NCBI RefSeq assembly: GCF_963678635.1
Contig: NC_087069.1
Span: 31,538,776-31,602,775 of the forward strand
DNA from: Symsagittifera roscoffensis
Taxonomy: Eukaryota; Xenacoelomorpha; Acoela; Convolutidae
Reading direction: 5' to 3'
Length of the DNA stretch: 64,000 nt
The notes beneath the pieces were generated by a model. That model was not told the DNA's origin, ran no database searches, and saw nothing but the letters and a program-made list of their open reading frames with translations. This document shows, piece by piece, positions 1 to 11,114 of the stretch. Position 1 is the first letter of the stretch, and every line of letters starts with the position of its first letter. Position numbers and translations under genes: made by a program.

Positions 1-1
1 T

Positions 2-1577
2 AATTTGCCCAACGAAAAGTTTTTTCTGCTGGAGAACTATTTTGAAAAACTCGGCCACTCACGTGAAAAAGTCAGTCTGTTGAAACAGAAAGGGCATTAC
101 CCCTACTCATACTTCAACTCATTCGAAAAATTCCGAGAAACTCGCCTTCCCCCACGAGCAATGTGGAAAAATAGTCTAAGAGGAGGGGATGTGAGTGTTT
201 CAAGAAGCGAGTACAATCATGCCCTTAAAGTTTTCACCGAACTGAAGTGTGGCTCACTTGGTGATTACCACGACTTGTACTTGACTACAGATGTGCTATT
301 GCTTGCTTCCGTTTTCGAAGCTTTTCGTGAAGTTTGCTATCAAACATACGGGCTGGATTGCGCCTGTTACTTCACGGCAAGTAACCTTTCCGGGGACGCC
401 TTTCTAAAAGTTTGTAAGCCCGAACTGAAACTCTTAACGGACCGTGAACATCTAGACCTTGTGCAGCGAATGATACGAGGAGGCATGTCGTCGGTTTACG
501 CGCGCCGATTTTACAAAGCAAACAATAAATACCTCGACGATTTTTCGCCCTCAGAACCATCAAGCTACATCCTCAATATTGATGCAAACAATTTGTACGG
601 GGGGATAATGAAACACTGCCCTTTGCCCTTAAACGATTTTTCAATAGTTGAAAAAAGTCTGGCAGACATACTGCTCACCAGCGAAACCTCAGAGTGGGGT
701 TATATAGTTGAAGTCAATTTAACCATACCCGAAGAGCTTCACGACTTCTTTGCTGATTACCCCCTTGCCCCCTCTCGTGAAGTAGTGGACATCGGTGCAA
801 TGAGCAACGAGCAAGTCGACATGTTGGGAAAATTGGGAATCACCACACTGCCAAAAGTGCCAAAGCTTCTACAGACCTTGCATCCTAAAGAAGGTTATGT
901 TTTGCACTACCTTACCCTAAAGTTGTACCATGAGCTGGGAATGAAAATAACTCACCTCGGAAAAGTTCTTCAGTTCCGCCAAAGTCACTGGATGGCACCC
1001 TTTGTCGACCTCAACACCCGCCTACGAAAAGCCGCGGTAAGTAAATTCCAGGAGAACTTCTACAAGCTAATTGTTAATTCAGCTTTCGGTAAGACAATGG
1101 AGTCTAAGTTAGGAAGAAAGAAGCTGGAGATTGTAAGGAATGAGAGAGAACTTTTACAAAAAACAGCTCTGAGCACAATGAAAAGCTTTCAAATCATTGA
1201 CGATCAATTAGCCACAATTAGCTTTTCAGTAACAAAAATATTGTGGGATAAACCTATGATAGTTGGTGCGACCATCCTAGACCTCGCCAAGCGTTTCATG
1301 TTTCAGTTTCATTATCAAAAAATGAAACCAAATCTAAACTTGGAACTCCTTTACTCCGACACGGATAGTTTTATTTACGCTATAAAAACTGATGACGTTT
1401 ACCGAGACTTGGAGAAAATAAAAGCTGATTTCGACTTTTCAAATTACGATAAGGACCATTTCTTGTTCGAGGATACCAACAAGAAAGTTGTGCTGAAGTT
1501 CAAAGACGAGACTGGTGGGAAGCCGATCAGAGAATTCATCGCCCTAAAACCGAAACTATATTCGCTCGTCCTTAATA
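2..1577 (+). CDS. Protein-primed family B DNA polymerase (Polinton/adintovirus type), main part, 5' end outside window
   Basis: The frame is open to the left window edge, so the exonuclease half lies upstream. The visible 525 residues carry the polymerase domain: motif A as DANNLYGGIM (about residue 197), motif B as KLIVNSAFGKTMES (about 352) and motif C as YSDTDSFIY (about 451). Upstream blocks such as LGDYHDLYLTTDVLLLASVF and the tail REFIALKPKLYSL are typical of DNA_pol_B_2 enzymes in Polintons, adintoviruses and related elements, which start copying from a protein primer and replicate the element's linear DNA. All three catalytic motifs look intact. The thumb-like C-terminus is not contiguous: the frame hits TAA at 1583-1585 and resumes from 1926. 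No integrase, ATPase or capsid gene is visible nearby, so this is either the edge of an element or a stray fragment. Confidence 0.9.
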
Positions 1578-1925
1578 GTAAATAAAATTTAAGCCACCCT
1601 TCCACCCCCCATTCCTACCTTTTACAGAACAAAATTACCACCACCAACCTACCTACACCCCTTAATTTGTTGCATTAAACTATGGGCATTTAGCTGATTT
1701 AGGCAACATTATACAATGTTGCCTAAACGTTGATTTATCTGACAACATATTCCCTCTTTTTTCCTCTTTTTTAATCATAATTTAGAGTCTTCTGCTCTTT
1801 TTTGGTAAAATGAATCAAATTTTGTTCGGTATAAATTGAGTTGCTGAAGTGAAATGAAGCTATCCCCTACGTTGTAGAAAAGAATAATAATTTTGCTTCT
1901 GTTTAGAAGGCACTCAAAAATTGAG
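1578..1925 (+). other. Probable intron or spacer inside the polymerase gene
   Basis: This 348-base AT-rich stretch separates the palm motifs from the C-terminal block. A GT at 1578 and an AG at 1924-1925 would join the two reading frames in phase, skipping the TAA at 1583. The donor context (A|GTAAAT) is reasonable; the acceptor is weaker because its pyrimidine tract is poor. A 13-bp hairpin sits in the middle. The alternatives are two separate genes with a 3'-end hairpin between them, or a decayed gene. The intron reading is inferred from phase only. Confidence 0.5.
1698..1727 (+). other. Perfect 13-bp hairpin, possible mRNA 3'-end signal
   Basis: Arms at 1698-1710 and 1715-1727 are exact reverse complements around the 4-base loop ATAC. 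It lies about 110 bases past the first stop of the polymerase frame. Hairpins of this kind mark transcript ends in some giant viruses; whether it does so here is unknown. Confidence 0.55.
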
Positions 1926-2422
1926 TGCCAAAGGAATTAAACGGAGTGCACAGAGAACTGGTCCACCAAACCCTCAGGGACACATTATTCACTGGAAAAA
2001 CAATGAGAGTGTACAACTATAATATAGTTTCGAAAGGTCACACCAATATGACAGTGAAACAAAACAAACTTGCATTATCACCATTCGACTCAAAACGTTT
2101 TCTACTTTTCGACGGAATTTCGACAGTGCCCTTTGGTCATAAAGCCGCTGAAGAAAATTCTTTTCTAGAAGACATTTACATGGACACCGAGTGGGCCAAC
2201 TCATACAATGAAACTGATAACAGTTCTCCCGATTTTACACTTCCGGATTGGGGATTTTTACAGCGGCCCTACTCAGAAGCAGAGCTGCAAGAAGAAGAAG
2301 AAGCTTCTAGTAGCCGAGTCCGTGAACGTTCCCCTATAAAAAACCCATTTATTTTATCTGAAGCTTCAGAAGAACGACCATCTAAAAAACAGCGTAAAGA
2401 AAACCAAAACAATAAACATTAA
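1926..2422 (+). CDS. C-terminal part of the family B DNA polymerase
   Basis: This frame of about 165 residues carries the C-terminal block of the same polymerase family; the run NKLALSPFDSKRFLLFDGI near residues 46-64 matches the segment that normally follows the palm domain. An in-frame TGA lies just before the GTG at 1925, so translation must enter by splicing or from an internal start. The last 50 residues are acidic and then basic (EEEEA, then KKQRKENQNNKH), which could serve as a nuclear localisation tail. A weak 7-bp hairpin follows within a few bases of the stop. No frameshift is seen inside the block, which suggests the gene was active recently. Confidence 0.75.
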
Positions 2423-2803
2423 AGTCTGAAACATATATTTTCAGATGATTTTTACTGTTCGTCCTTTTTATACTTCGACTTGTATATGTTTTGGTTTTTA
2501 CCAATTTACAACTAATAAAATACTCGTATTGAGCTCAATCACTGTTTTAACATAAATAGCTTCAGGCAAATAAACTAGTAAACGCAAACCAAGTGTTAAT
2601 TCAAACAAATGTGTGAAATCCTTAGGCTTGTTTTGAATAACAAACTTTAATAGCATGACAAATCTTTGACGAAAAGAAAGAAAGAAAGCCAGGAAATGAT
2701 ATCCACATGAAACTAGGACGAAAAAGAAAAGTTCAGGAATTAGGACGATTAATTTTAATTATCGCGGGAAAAGGGACCGCTTTCAAAGGAATTAGAAGGA
2801 ATT

Positions 2804-3019
2804 ATTGTATCGCGTCCCGGTTGTTGAGCTCAGCTTAACAAGATCCTAAGGAGGGGGTCTTTTACTTTAGGGGTGGGAACTTGCGATCATTTACAAAATC
2901 CTAGGATAGGGGTCCTCCAAAAAATTAAGGACCCCTTTCCTAGGATTTTGCTTTACGTGAGGACCCCCCCCCCCCTTAGGAAGGACCCCCCCCCCTTAGG
3001 ATCCGGGACACGATACAAT
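2804..3019. repeat. Fold-back repeat with poly-C/G runs
   Basis: Outer arms at 2804-2820 and 3003-3019 are inverted copies (16 of 17 bases). Inside lies a second hairpin, 2895-2916 against 2928-2949, 22 bases with one mismatch. Two long C runs (about 2964-2975 and 2985-2995) end in CTTAGGA, facing GATCCTAAGGAGGGGG at 2841. It looks like a small palindromic element. The short reading frame across it is not convincing. Confidence 0.7.
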
Positions 3020-3973
3020 ACTACTGGTCTGTACTTCCGGGAGAACATTATATATGTGCTTTTATGACGCGCCTGGGTGTTTTTTTTCACTCATAATTGG
3101 CAGACCCGTTGACAAGCACTCCGCGCCGAGCGGATGCTCTTAAAAAGGCCCTTAACACAGGTTAGCACAGGCCCTTAACCTAGTTAAGAACAAAAATTCA
3201 CGCATGGTGAATGGGCTCGGCAGTCCTGTCGTTCTCTTTGCAGAATATATATCATTTAGTCCTACTTTTTTGTAGTTTCAAAAAATTACAATAATACTGG
3301 TAAAAAGTGGATATATAACAAATCAACTGTAGATCTAACTTTTACTGGTTAAGTGATCTCAAAAAAAATTTTTAAAACGAGAAGCAAAAATTAAAAAAGG
3401 TACCTCCGGACAGTTTGCACCCATCGAGAGTTACGAACATTTTGAAGTCATTTATAACCTTCATGTAGTGTTGTTCCGGATTGAACAGTTTAGAGGGATA
3501 GAAAGATTCGGTCTGCGGAAGTTTAAGGGTTCTGTAGGGTTGTAGTTATAGAGATGTGATCAACTCGACCAGAGAAGCTTACTCGGTAAATTTAGCAAGA
3601 TAATCTAAAAACCGAGTCGTGAACGAAGGTCGCGTTTGATCCATGGGAAAATATTGACATTGAAAGAATCTGCATAGGTTCGTGAGGATACCGTGGAATT
3701 ATCAGTCTATTCTGAAGATCCTTTTCCCGAACTCCTTCAAAACTTTATATTCATACCTGTTTGATATATCTTTATCCCAAAAAGTCCACTATGCCGAGAT
3801 TGTGACGAATAAATTTTTTGTTGCTTAATAGGACGTTCATGGGTATACTTTTTAAACAATCAATACTGTTTAGCTTAGGTTAAATTTTAGTGATAACTTC
3901 GGAAACCGTTTTCATTTGGTTCGTTATGGTTTAATAACGGCGTTTGTTGAAGCTACTTAAACCAGATCTAGAC
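3020..3973. other. Non-coding stretch without a recognised gene
   Basis: No supported gene. A GC-richer patch at 3110-3190 carries the word AGGCCCTTAAC twice (about 3147 and 3169). The rest is unique-looking AT-rich DNA up to the left LTR. Confidence 0.6.
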
Positions 3974-3984
3974 TAGTATTTATC

Positions 3985-4037
3985 ATTGGTTATTATTATG
4001 ATATTTTATCTCTATAAAATATTAAATACTAACCAAT
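3985..4037 (+). other. Nested stem-loop in the left LTR
   Basis: The outer stem ATTGGTT/AACCAAT (3985-3991 with 4031-4037) encloses an inner 9-bp stem (4001-4009 with 4014-4022, loop CTCT). The right LTR has the same fold with small changes. Confidence 0.6.
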
Positions 4038-4074
4038 CATACTCCATCAAACTAACAACCTAATTATTTGTTAA

Positions 4075-4102
4075 GTGTTGAAACTACTTGTAGTTTCAAC
4101 AC
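4075..4102 (+). other. Perfect hairpin in the left LTR
   Basis: 13-bp arms at 4075-4087 and 4090-4102 are separated by TT. It is fully conserved at 29768-29795 although the LTRs have diverged elsewhere, which suggests an RNA role such as 3'-end formation. Confidence 0.65.
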
Positions 4103-4337
4103 CAGAACAGTTTGAGTTAAACTTATAAAACAGTTGTTTTCAATCTGGAACTAACTCGCGCAAACCGATGCACACTAGATCAATTGAAACTAAGAGATAA
4201 AAGAGTAAGATTAAGATTGGTATTAGACTAAGAAGTTGCACGAATCTATCCGGCCGAAAATAAGATAACGTGACGAGCAGACGGTGTGCCTTATCTGAAA
4301 TTACTCCGTGAGTACAGTAACCCATACATAACTCATC

Positions 4338-4362
4338 TGGTGCGACCAAAAATCTCGAACAG
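4338..4362 (+). promoter_or_regulatory. Primer-binding site for minus-strand DNA synthesis
   Basis: Two bases after the left LTR the sequence starts TGGTGCGACC. Its reverse complement ends in GGTCGCACCA and contains TTCGA, as expected for the T-arm and CCA end of a tRNA. Complementarity appears to run about 25 bases, longer than the usual 18. The tRNA species was not identified. Confidence 0.65.
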
Positions 4363-4427
4363 ACCTTAACTAACCTATAATTAGACAAAAATTAGATTAG
4401 ATTTAGAAAAACATAACAATTCATAAA

Positions 4428-4685
4428 ATGTTATATGACAAAAACTTAGTAGACATGTTTCTACGTCTCAATAGATCAGATCGAATATTTCGAACAATAC
4501 GAGAACTACCCAGTATTGGAAGAAGACGTCGAACAAGAGACGACATACGAATAGGAAGAAATCTACCAATTGATTTCATGATAGAACGACAAAAACGAGA
4601 TCAAACTTTTGTATTTAGGATACTACCAGCAGTAAATTTAAATTTTCATTTACTGACATCATATTTAAAAACTATTTTCAAATAA
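4428..4685 (+). CDS. Small basic reading frame in the retroelement leader
   Basis: 85 codons downstream of the primer-binding site, rich in arginine (a run GRRRRTRDD near the middle). Its place and basic character would suit the start of a gag-like product, but no family was recognised and it may be chance. Confidence 0.25.
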   Translation: MLYDKNLVDMFLRLNRSDRIFRTIRELPSIGRRRRTRDDIRIGRNLPIDFMIERQKRDQTFVFRILPAVNLNFHLLTSYLKTIFK

Positions 4686-5906
4686 CTTTTTATGGCGCTA
4701 AACATATTAATTGTACAAAAACGACTGATAAAAACAACACTTGTTGTTTTTCTTAAATCAGCTGTAAATTAAATAGCATCAGGAAAAAGCATTTATTAAA
4801 TATAAAAATACAAAAATTAGTTAGTATAAATCCTAAAATGTTAGTATATATAATTCATCAAATCATCTCAGCTTCATCACCTAAAACATAACAGCGAATT
4901 TCAAAAATTAACAACCATCAAAACTAAAACCTAACCTTAACGCTCTAATTTTAGACTATCAAGGCTTATCCTTACTTTCACTTAAATTAATTCCATTTAA
5001 ATAACAGATCATCAAGGCTTCCCTTGGATCTTTAATTTAAACTATATCTAAATTTTTAAATTTGTTAATATTTAAATCTCTGATCATCAATGATCAAATA
5101 GAACAATTTTATTCCCCCCCTTCACATTTAATTAGTGTCTAACGACCTGAAACGTCGATTCACTACCCAACCCTTATCAAATACCCAGAATTGACAGAAA
5201 TTTTTCAGAAAACTATCCATTTTGATAAAGATAAACAGTGATGAACTTCGGTTACTCATCCTTCACTTGATCCCACTCCTCTCAGATGATCCAGGCTGAA
5301 ACACTTAGACTTAGTTAAGTCATAAAATAGTACCTAACGAACTACTTGCGTTCTGACTATACCTGAACCTTGTGGATCGATTTACTATTCTCCAACCCTT
5401 GATCACAAATCACAACCCCTTGATCACAAATCACAAATCACAAAATTTTTATTGCTCTAACTCTAAAAACTCAAAAACTCGATCCCCAAAACAAATTGAC
5501 AAAATTCGGAAAATTATCAAAATTTTGATCAAAAAATGTTTGTTTTTTCTTCTAACTTCTACTGAGTCCTTTTTCACGCGGTTTCTTTAGTCAGGGGGAT
5601 CGAACTACGTAGCAATTCCTTATTTAAAAGCTTTTTGCTGTTCGGAAAAGCTCGGATATCCAAAGTTTTGGGGTTCTGCAGTTTGGTCGAAAATCAGTAA
5701 TTTTCGATAAAATTGGATGTTTTTCGGGTTTAAATAGGAGATAAGTAATATAGAATACGGATAATAATCTATTAGTAGTTGTTAATGAATATTACTATAC
5801 CCTCCTTTGCACCAAAATACCCGAATTAAGACCCTTAACTCGGAAACCCGTGATCGATGGAGGGTACAATCGGACCGCGCCAATCGTGCCCCACACCTCT
5901 TAAGTT

Positions 5907-7463
5907 TTGATGAAATAGTACCCGAACGATACTAAAAATGTTTCAACATTACCCAACAGTAGTTTTGGATATTGTTCCTGATGCCCTGTTGAATGTGGAA
6001 CACGTCGGTCAGCTTGTCACTTTACCCTCCGGCCACCGGCAAAATCACCATTAACGTGCTTAAATACTCAAATTACACTCAAGGGAGGGTACCCAACCCG
6101 TCACCAAAACACACAATCTTTCTATCAGAATTGATATAAATCAATCTGAAAGAACAACAAATAGGAAGGTCTGATCACATCTTGTCCGGAAATAACATAT
6201 AAACTGTCAGTTTATGTTTTTTATTGTTTTTGGTCTTTTTTGGATTTTTTACTGTTTTTTGTTCTTTTTTGTTTTAAAATAAGTTTGATATTGGCTTTTT
6301 CTTGGTTATGCAATATTTTTGTTTGGTTTTACGCTTTCTCTTTAAATGTTTTTGGTCCCGGGACCTTGGGACAAGCGGGCTCATGACTTCCCACCTAACC
6401 CTCCGGCCCCGGAAATTTTGGTGTTAACTAAGTTAAAAAGCTAAATAGTACTAGGCCGAGGGTACGCACCTTCCCCCTAGTACAATAAAGGTCATTAAGG
6501 CCTCTAACTCGGGCAAACGCCCGGAGCGGAGGGTTCGTCGCTGAAACGTTTGCTGATTATGATGGTCTTGTGCCTTTAACAGGCCCACCCAGGAGCGCCA
6601 TAAGAACGTCTATTTAACATTCGCCCAAAATACTACACAGCGACGGAGCGTACCTATTAACGACTGGCAGGCGTCAGTTACCTTAATTCTACTCGTTTTT
6701 CACCGTCTCGACCTTGCCAGTTGTTTTTCTGGTCTGTTAAGGGCTAAGTAAAAAGTTACTATTTTAACGCCATCAGTCAAACGACTTTTGATCAGCTTTC
6801 GTTTACATGCGAACACAACCACATAGCTGAGTCTCGGATCCCCAGACTACGTGCTTGTTATTAAAAACACGGCTCGAACATCCTATTTCAAAACGTTTTT
6901 GGTGACAGTTCTATATCAAATCCATTGGAGATGGATTGACACTTTCCTCTTCCTAGCTACTCTTATTCTTAAATATCAAACAATACCGGTGTTAATTCAA
7001 AGTTCTATGGCATCAGAGTAGCTAAAAAGTTAGTTCGCTATAGTTTTTCACCATATATCAGTCTCTGGGGGATCGAGCCTCCGCTTCCGTGATTTCCTCG
7101 AGATAACGTCGTTATCACTCCCAATTCGTGGCACGGGAGGGTACTGCTCTCCACCACTTCCCCACCGAAGCCTCCTTTCCCACTATCTTCTTCTGTTAAG
7201 GGTCTTATCTTGCGTGATTGACACGATAAGAAGCTTCGTTTTTCTGTGTTAACGTGCGACTGTTTTCCACTAGATTTGCTGTTGTTCTGACTTTCTCAAC
7301 TTTTTAAGTCAAAATGGCCGTTTTTTGTATTTCTGAGAAAATCCGTTCGTCAATCGAAATTTTGAAAATATAAATTTCTAGAATATTTCTACCCTTTTCG
7401 AAGCACTTTTTTGTCGTTAAAGACTTTTCTCGCTAATTCGTGTTTCGCCGGAAGGTTGCGCTG
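5907..7463 (+). repeat. Core module, first copy
   Basis: The GC-richer part of unit 1. It starts at TTTGATGAAATAGTACCCG and ends near CGCCGGAAGGTTGCGC. It holds five words related to GGAGGGTAC (about 5859, 6083, 6463, 6528 and 7136) and two CCCTCCGGCC words. Its reverse complement forms most of the right-hand repeats. Confidence 0.75.
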
Positions 7464-8493
7464 TAAAAATCTGGCCGAATAGCACACCTAAAACATGACA
7501 GCGAATTTCAAAAAATAACAATCATCAAAACTAAAACCTAACCTTAACGCTCTAATTTTAAACTATCAAGGCTTATCCTTAATTTCACTTGAATTAATTC
7601 CATTTAAACAACAGATCATCAAGGCTTCCCTTGGATCTTTAAATTAAACTAAATCTAAATTTTTTAATTTCTTAATGTTTAAATCTCTGATCATCAACGC
7701 CTATCCTTGGATCAAATAGAACAATTTTATTCTCCCCCTTCACATTTAATTTGTGTCTAACGACCTGAAACGTCGATTCACTACCCAAACCTTATCAAAG
7801 ACCCAGAATTAACAGAAGTTTTTCAGAACAATAACCATTTTAATTAAGATAAACAGTGAAGAACTTCGGTTACTCATCCTTCACTTGATCCCACTCATCT
7901 TAGATGACCCAGGCTGAAACACTTAAACATAGTAAAACATAAAATAGAACCTAACGAACTACTTGCGTTCTGACTATACCTGAACCTTGAGGATCGATTT
8001 ACTATTGTCCAACCCTTGATCACAAATCACAAAATTTTTATTGCTCTAACTCTAAAAACTCAAAAACTCGATCCCCAAAACAAATTGACAAAATTCGGAA
8101 AATTATCAAAATTTTGATCAAAAAATTTTTGTTTTTTTTCTAACTTCTACTGAGTACTTTTTCACGCGGTTTCTTTAGTCAGGGGGATCGAACTACGTAG
8201 CAACTCCCTATATAAAAGCTTTTTGCTGTTCGGAAAAGCTCGGATATCCAAAATTTTGGGGTTCTGCAGTTTGGTCGAAAATAAGTAGTTTTCGATAAAA
8301 TTGGATGTTTTTCGGGTCTAAATAGGAGATAAGTAATATAGAGTAAGGATAATAATCTATTAGTAGTTGTTAATGAATATTACTATACCCTACTTTGCAC
8401 CAAAATACCCGAATTAAGACCCTTAACTCGGAAATCCGTGATCGATGGAGGGTACAATCGGACCGCGCCAATCGTGCCCCACACCTCTTAAGT

Positions 8494-10063
8494 TTTGATG
8501 AAATAGTACCCGAACAATACTAAAAATGTTTCAACATTACCCAACAGTCGTTGTGGATATTGTTCCTGATGCCCCTGTTGAGTGTGGAACACGTCGGTCA
8601 GCTTGTCACTTTACCCTCCGGCCACCGGCAAAATCACCATTAACGTGCTTAAATACTCAAATTACACTCAAGGGAGGGTACCCAACCCGTAACCAAAACA
8701 CACAATTTTTCTATCAGAATTGATATAAATCAATCTGAAAGAACAACAAATAGGAAGGTCTGATCACATCTCGTCCGGAAATAACATATGAACTGTCAGT
8801 TTATGTTTTTTTATTGTTTTTGGTCTTTTTTGGATTTTTTACTGTTTTTTGTTCTTTTTTGTTTTCAAATAAGTTTGATTTTGGCTTTTTCTTGGTTATA
8901 CACTATTTTTGTTTGGTTTTACGCTTTCTTTTTAATTGTTTTTGGTCCCGGCACCTTGGGACAAGCGGGCTCATGACTTCCCACCTAACCCTCCGGCCCC
9001 CGGAATTTTCGGTGTTAACTAAGTTAAAAAGCTAAATAGTACTAGGCGGAGGGTACGCACCTTCCCCTCAGTACAATAAAGGTCATTAAGGCCTCTAACT
9101 TGGGCATACGCCCGGAGCGGAGGGTTCGTCGCTGAAACGTTTGCTGATTATGATGGTCTCGTGCCTTTAACAGGCCCACCCACGAGCGCCATAAAAACCT
9201 CTATGTAACATTCGCCCAAAATACTACACAGCGGCGGAGCGTAGAAAAAGTACCTACTAACGACTGGCAGGCGTCAGTTACCTTAATTCTACTCGTTTTT
9301 CACCGTCTCGACCTTGCCAGTTGATTTTCTGGTCTGTTTAGGGCTAAAAAAAAAGTTACTATTTTTACGCCATCAGTCAAACGACTTTTGATCAGCTTTC
9401 GTTTACATGTGAACACAACCACATAGCTGAGTCTCGGATCCTCAGACTACGTGCTTGCTATTAAAAACACGGCTCGAACATCCTATTTCAATATGTTTTT
9501 GGTGACAGTTCTATATTAAATCCATTGGAGATGGATTGACCCTTTCCTCTTCCTAGCTACTCATATTCTAAAATATCAAACAATACCGGTGTTAGTTCAA
9601 AGTTCTATGGCATCAGAGTAGCTGATAAGTTAGTTTACTATAGTGTTTCACCATATATCAGTCTCTGGAGGACCGAATCTCCGCTTCCGTGATTTCCTCG
9701 AGATAACGTCGTTATCATTCCCAATTCGTGGCACGGGAGGGTACTGCTCTCCACCACTTCCCCACCGAAGCCTCCTTTCCCACTATCTTCTTCTGTTAAG
9801 GGTCTTATCGTGCATGATTGACACGATAAGAAGCTTCGTTTTTCTGTGTTAACGTGCAACTGTTTTCCACTAGATTTGCTGTTGTTCTGACTTTCTCAAC
9901 TTTTTCAGTCAAAATGGCCGTTTTTTGTATTTCTGAGAAAATCCGTTCGTCAATCGAAATTTTGAAAATAGAAATTTCTAGAATATTTCTACCCTCTTTC
10001 GAAGCATTTTTTGCCATTAAGGACTTTTCTCGCTAATTCGTGTTCCGCCGGAAGGTTGCGCTG
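8494..10063 (+). repeat. Core module, second copy
   Basis: Same content as the first copy. It keeps an open 65-codon frame at 8526-8723 that is also open in the third copy and in the right-hand inverted copy at 61754-61951. No function is recognised for that peptide. Confidence 0.75.
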
Positions 10064-11114
10064 TGCCAATCTGGCCGAATGGCACACCTTAAGCATAACA
10101 GCGAATTTCTAAAATTAACAATCATCAAAACTAAAACCTAACCTTAACGCTCTAATTTTAAACTATCAAGGCTTGTCCTTACTTTCACTTGAATTCATTC
10201 CATTTAAATAACAGATCATCAAGGTTTCCCTTGGATCTTTAAATTAAACTATATCTAAGCTTTTAAATTTCTTAATATTTAAATCTCTGATCATCAACGC
10301 CTACCCTTGGATCAAATAGAACAATTTTATTTTCCCCCTTCTCATTTAATTAGTGTCTAACGACCTGGAACGTCGATTCACTACCCAACCCTTATCAAAG
10401 ACCCAGAATTAACAGAAGTTTTTCAGAAAACTAACCATTTTAATTATGATAAACAGTGAAGAACTTCGGTTTCTCATCCTTCACTTGATCCCACTCCTCT
10501 TAGATGACCCAGGCTGAGACACTTAAACTTAGTAAAACATAAAATAAAACCTAACGAACTACTTGCGTTCTGACTATACCTGAACCTTGAGGATCGATTT
10601 ACTATTGTCCAACCCTTGATCACAAATCACAACCCCTTGATCACAAATCGCAACTTCTCAAAATTTTTATTGCTCTAACTCTAAAAACTCAAAAACTCGA
10701 TCCCCAAAACAAATTGACAAAATTCGGAAAATTATCAAAATTTTGATCAAAATTTTTTTTTCTAACTTCTACTGAGTCCTTTTTCACGCGGTTTCTTTAG
10801 TCAAGAGGTTCGAACTACAAAATAACTCCCTATATAAAATCTTTTTGCTGTTCAGAAGAGCTCGGATATCCAAAATTTTGGGGTTCTGCAGTTTGGTCGA
10901 AAATCAGTAGTTTTCGATAAAATTGGATTTTTTCGGGTCTAAATAGGAGATAAGTAATATAGAATAAGGGTTATAATCTATTAGTAGTTGTTAGTGAATA
11001 TTACTATACCCTCCTTTGCACCAAAATACCCGAGTTAAGACCCTTAACTCGCAAATCCGTGATCGATGGAGGGTACAATCGGACCGTGCCAATCGTGCAC
11101 CCAACCTCTTAAGT

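Larger units (their letters stand above)
3974..4335 (+). repeat. Left LTR of the retroelement
   Basis: It matches 29666-30028 over about 360 bp. The right copy starts with TG and ends with CA; the left start reads TAG, a likely point change. Two stem-loops lie inside: a nested one at 3985-4037 and a 13-bp-arm hairpin at 4075-4102. The minus-strand reading frame here is a shadow that recurs wherever the LTR does. Confidence 0.8.

Noticed and set aside
4140-4388. Minus-strand 82-codon frame, repeated at 29833 and 32871, as a gene family
   Set aside because: The frame lies inside the LTR, and the copies exist only because the LTR was copied; no domain is seen.
9638-10036. Overlapping frames on both strands, identical in two array units
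   Set aside because: Identity reflects recent repeat homogenisation; the frames overlap on opposite strands and the first unit does not keep them.
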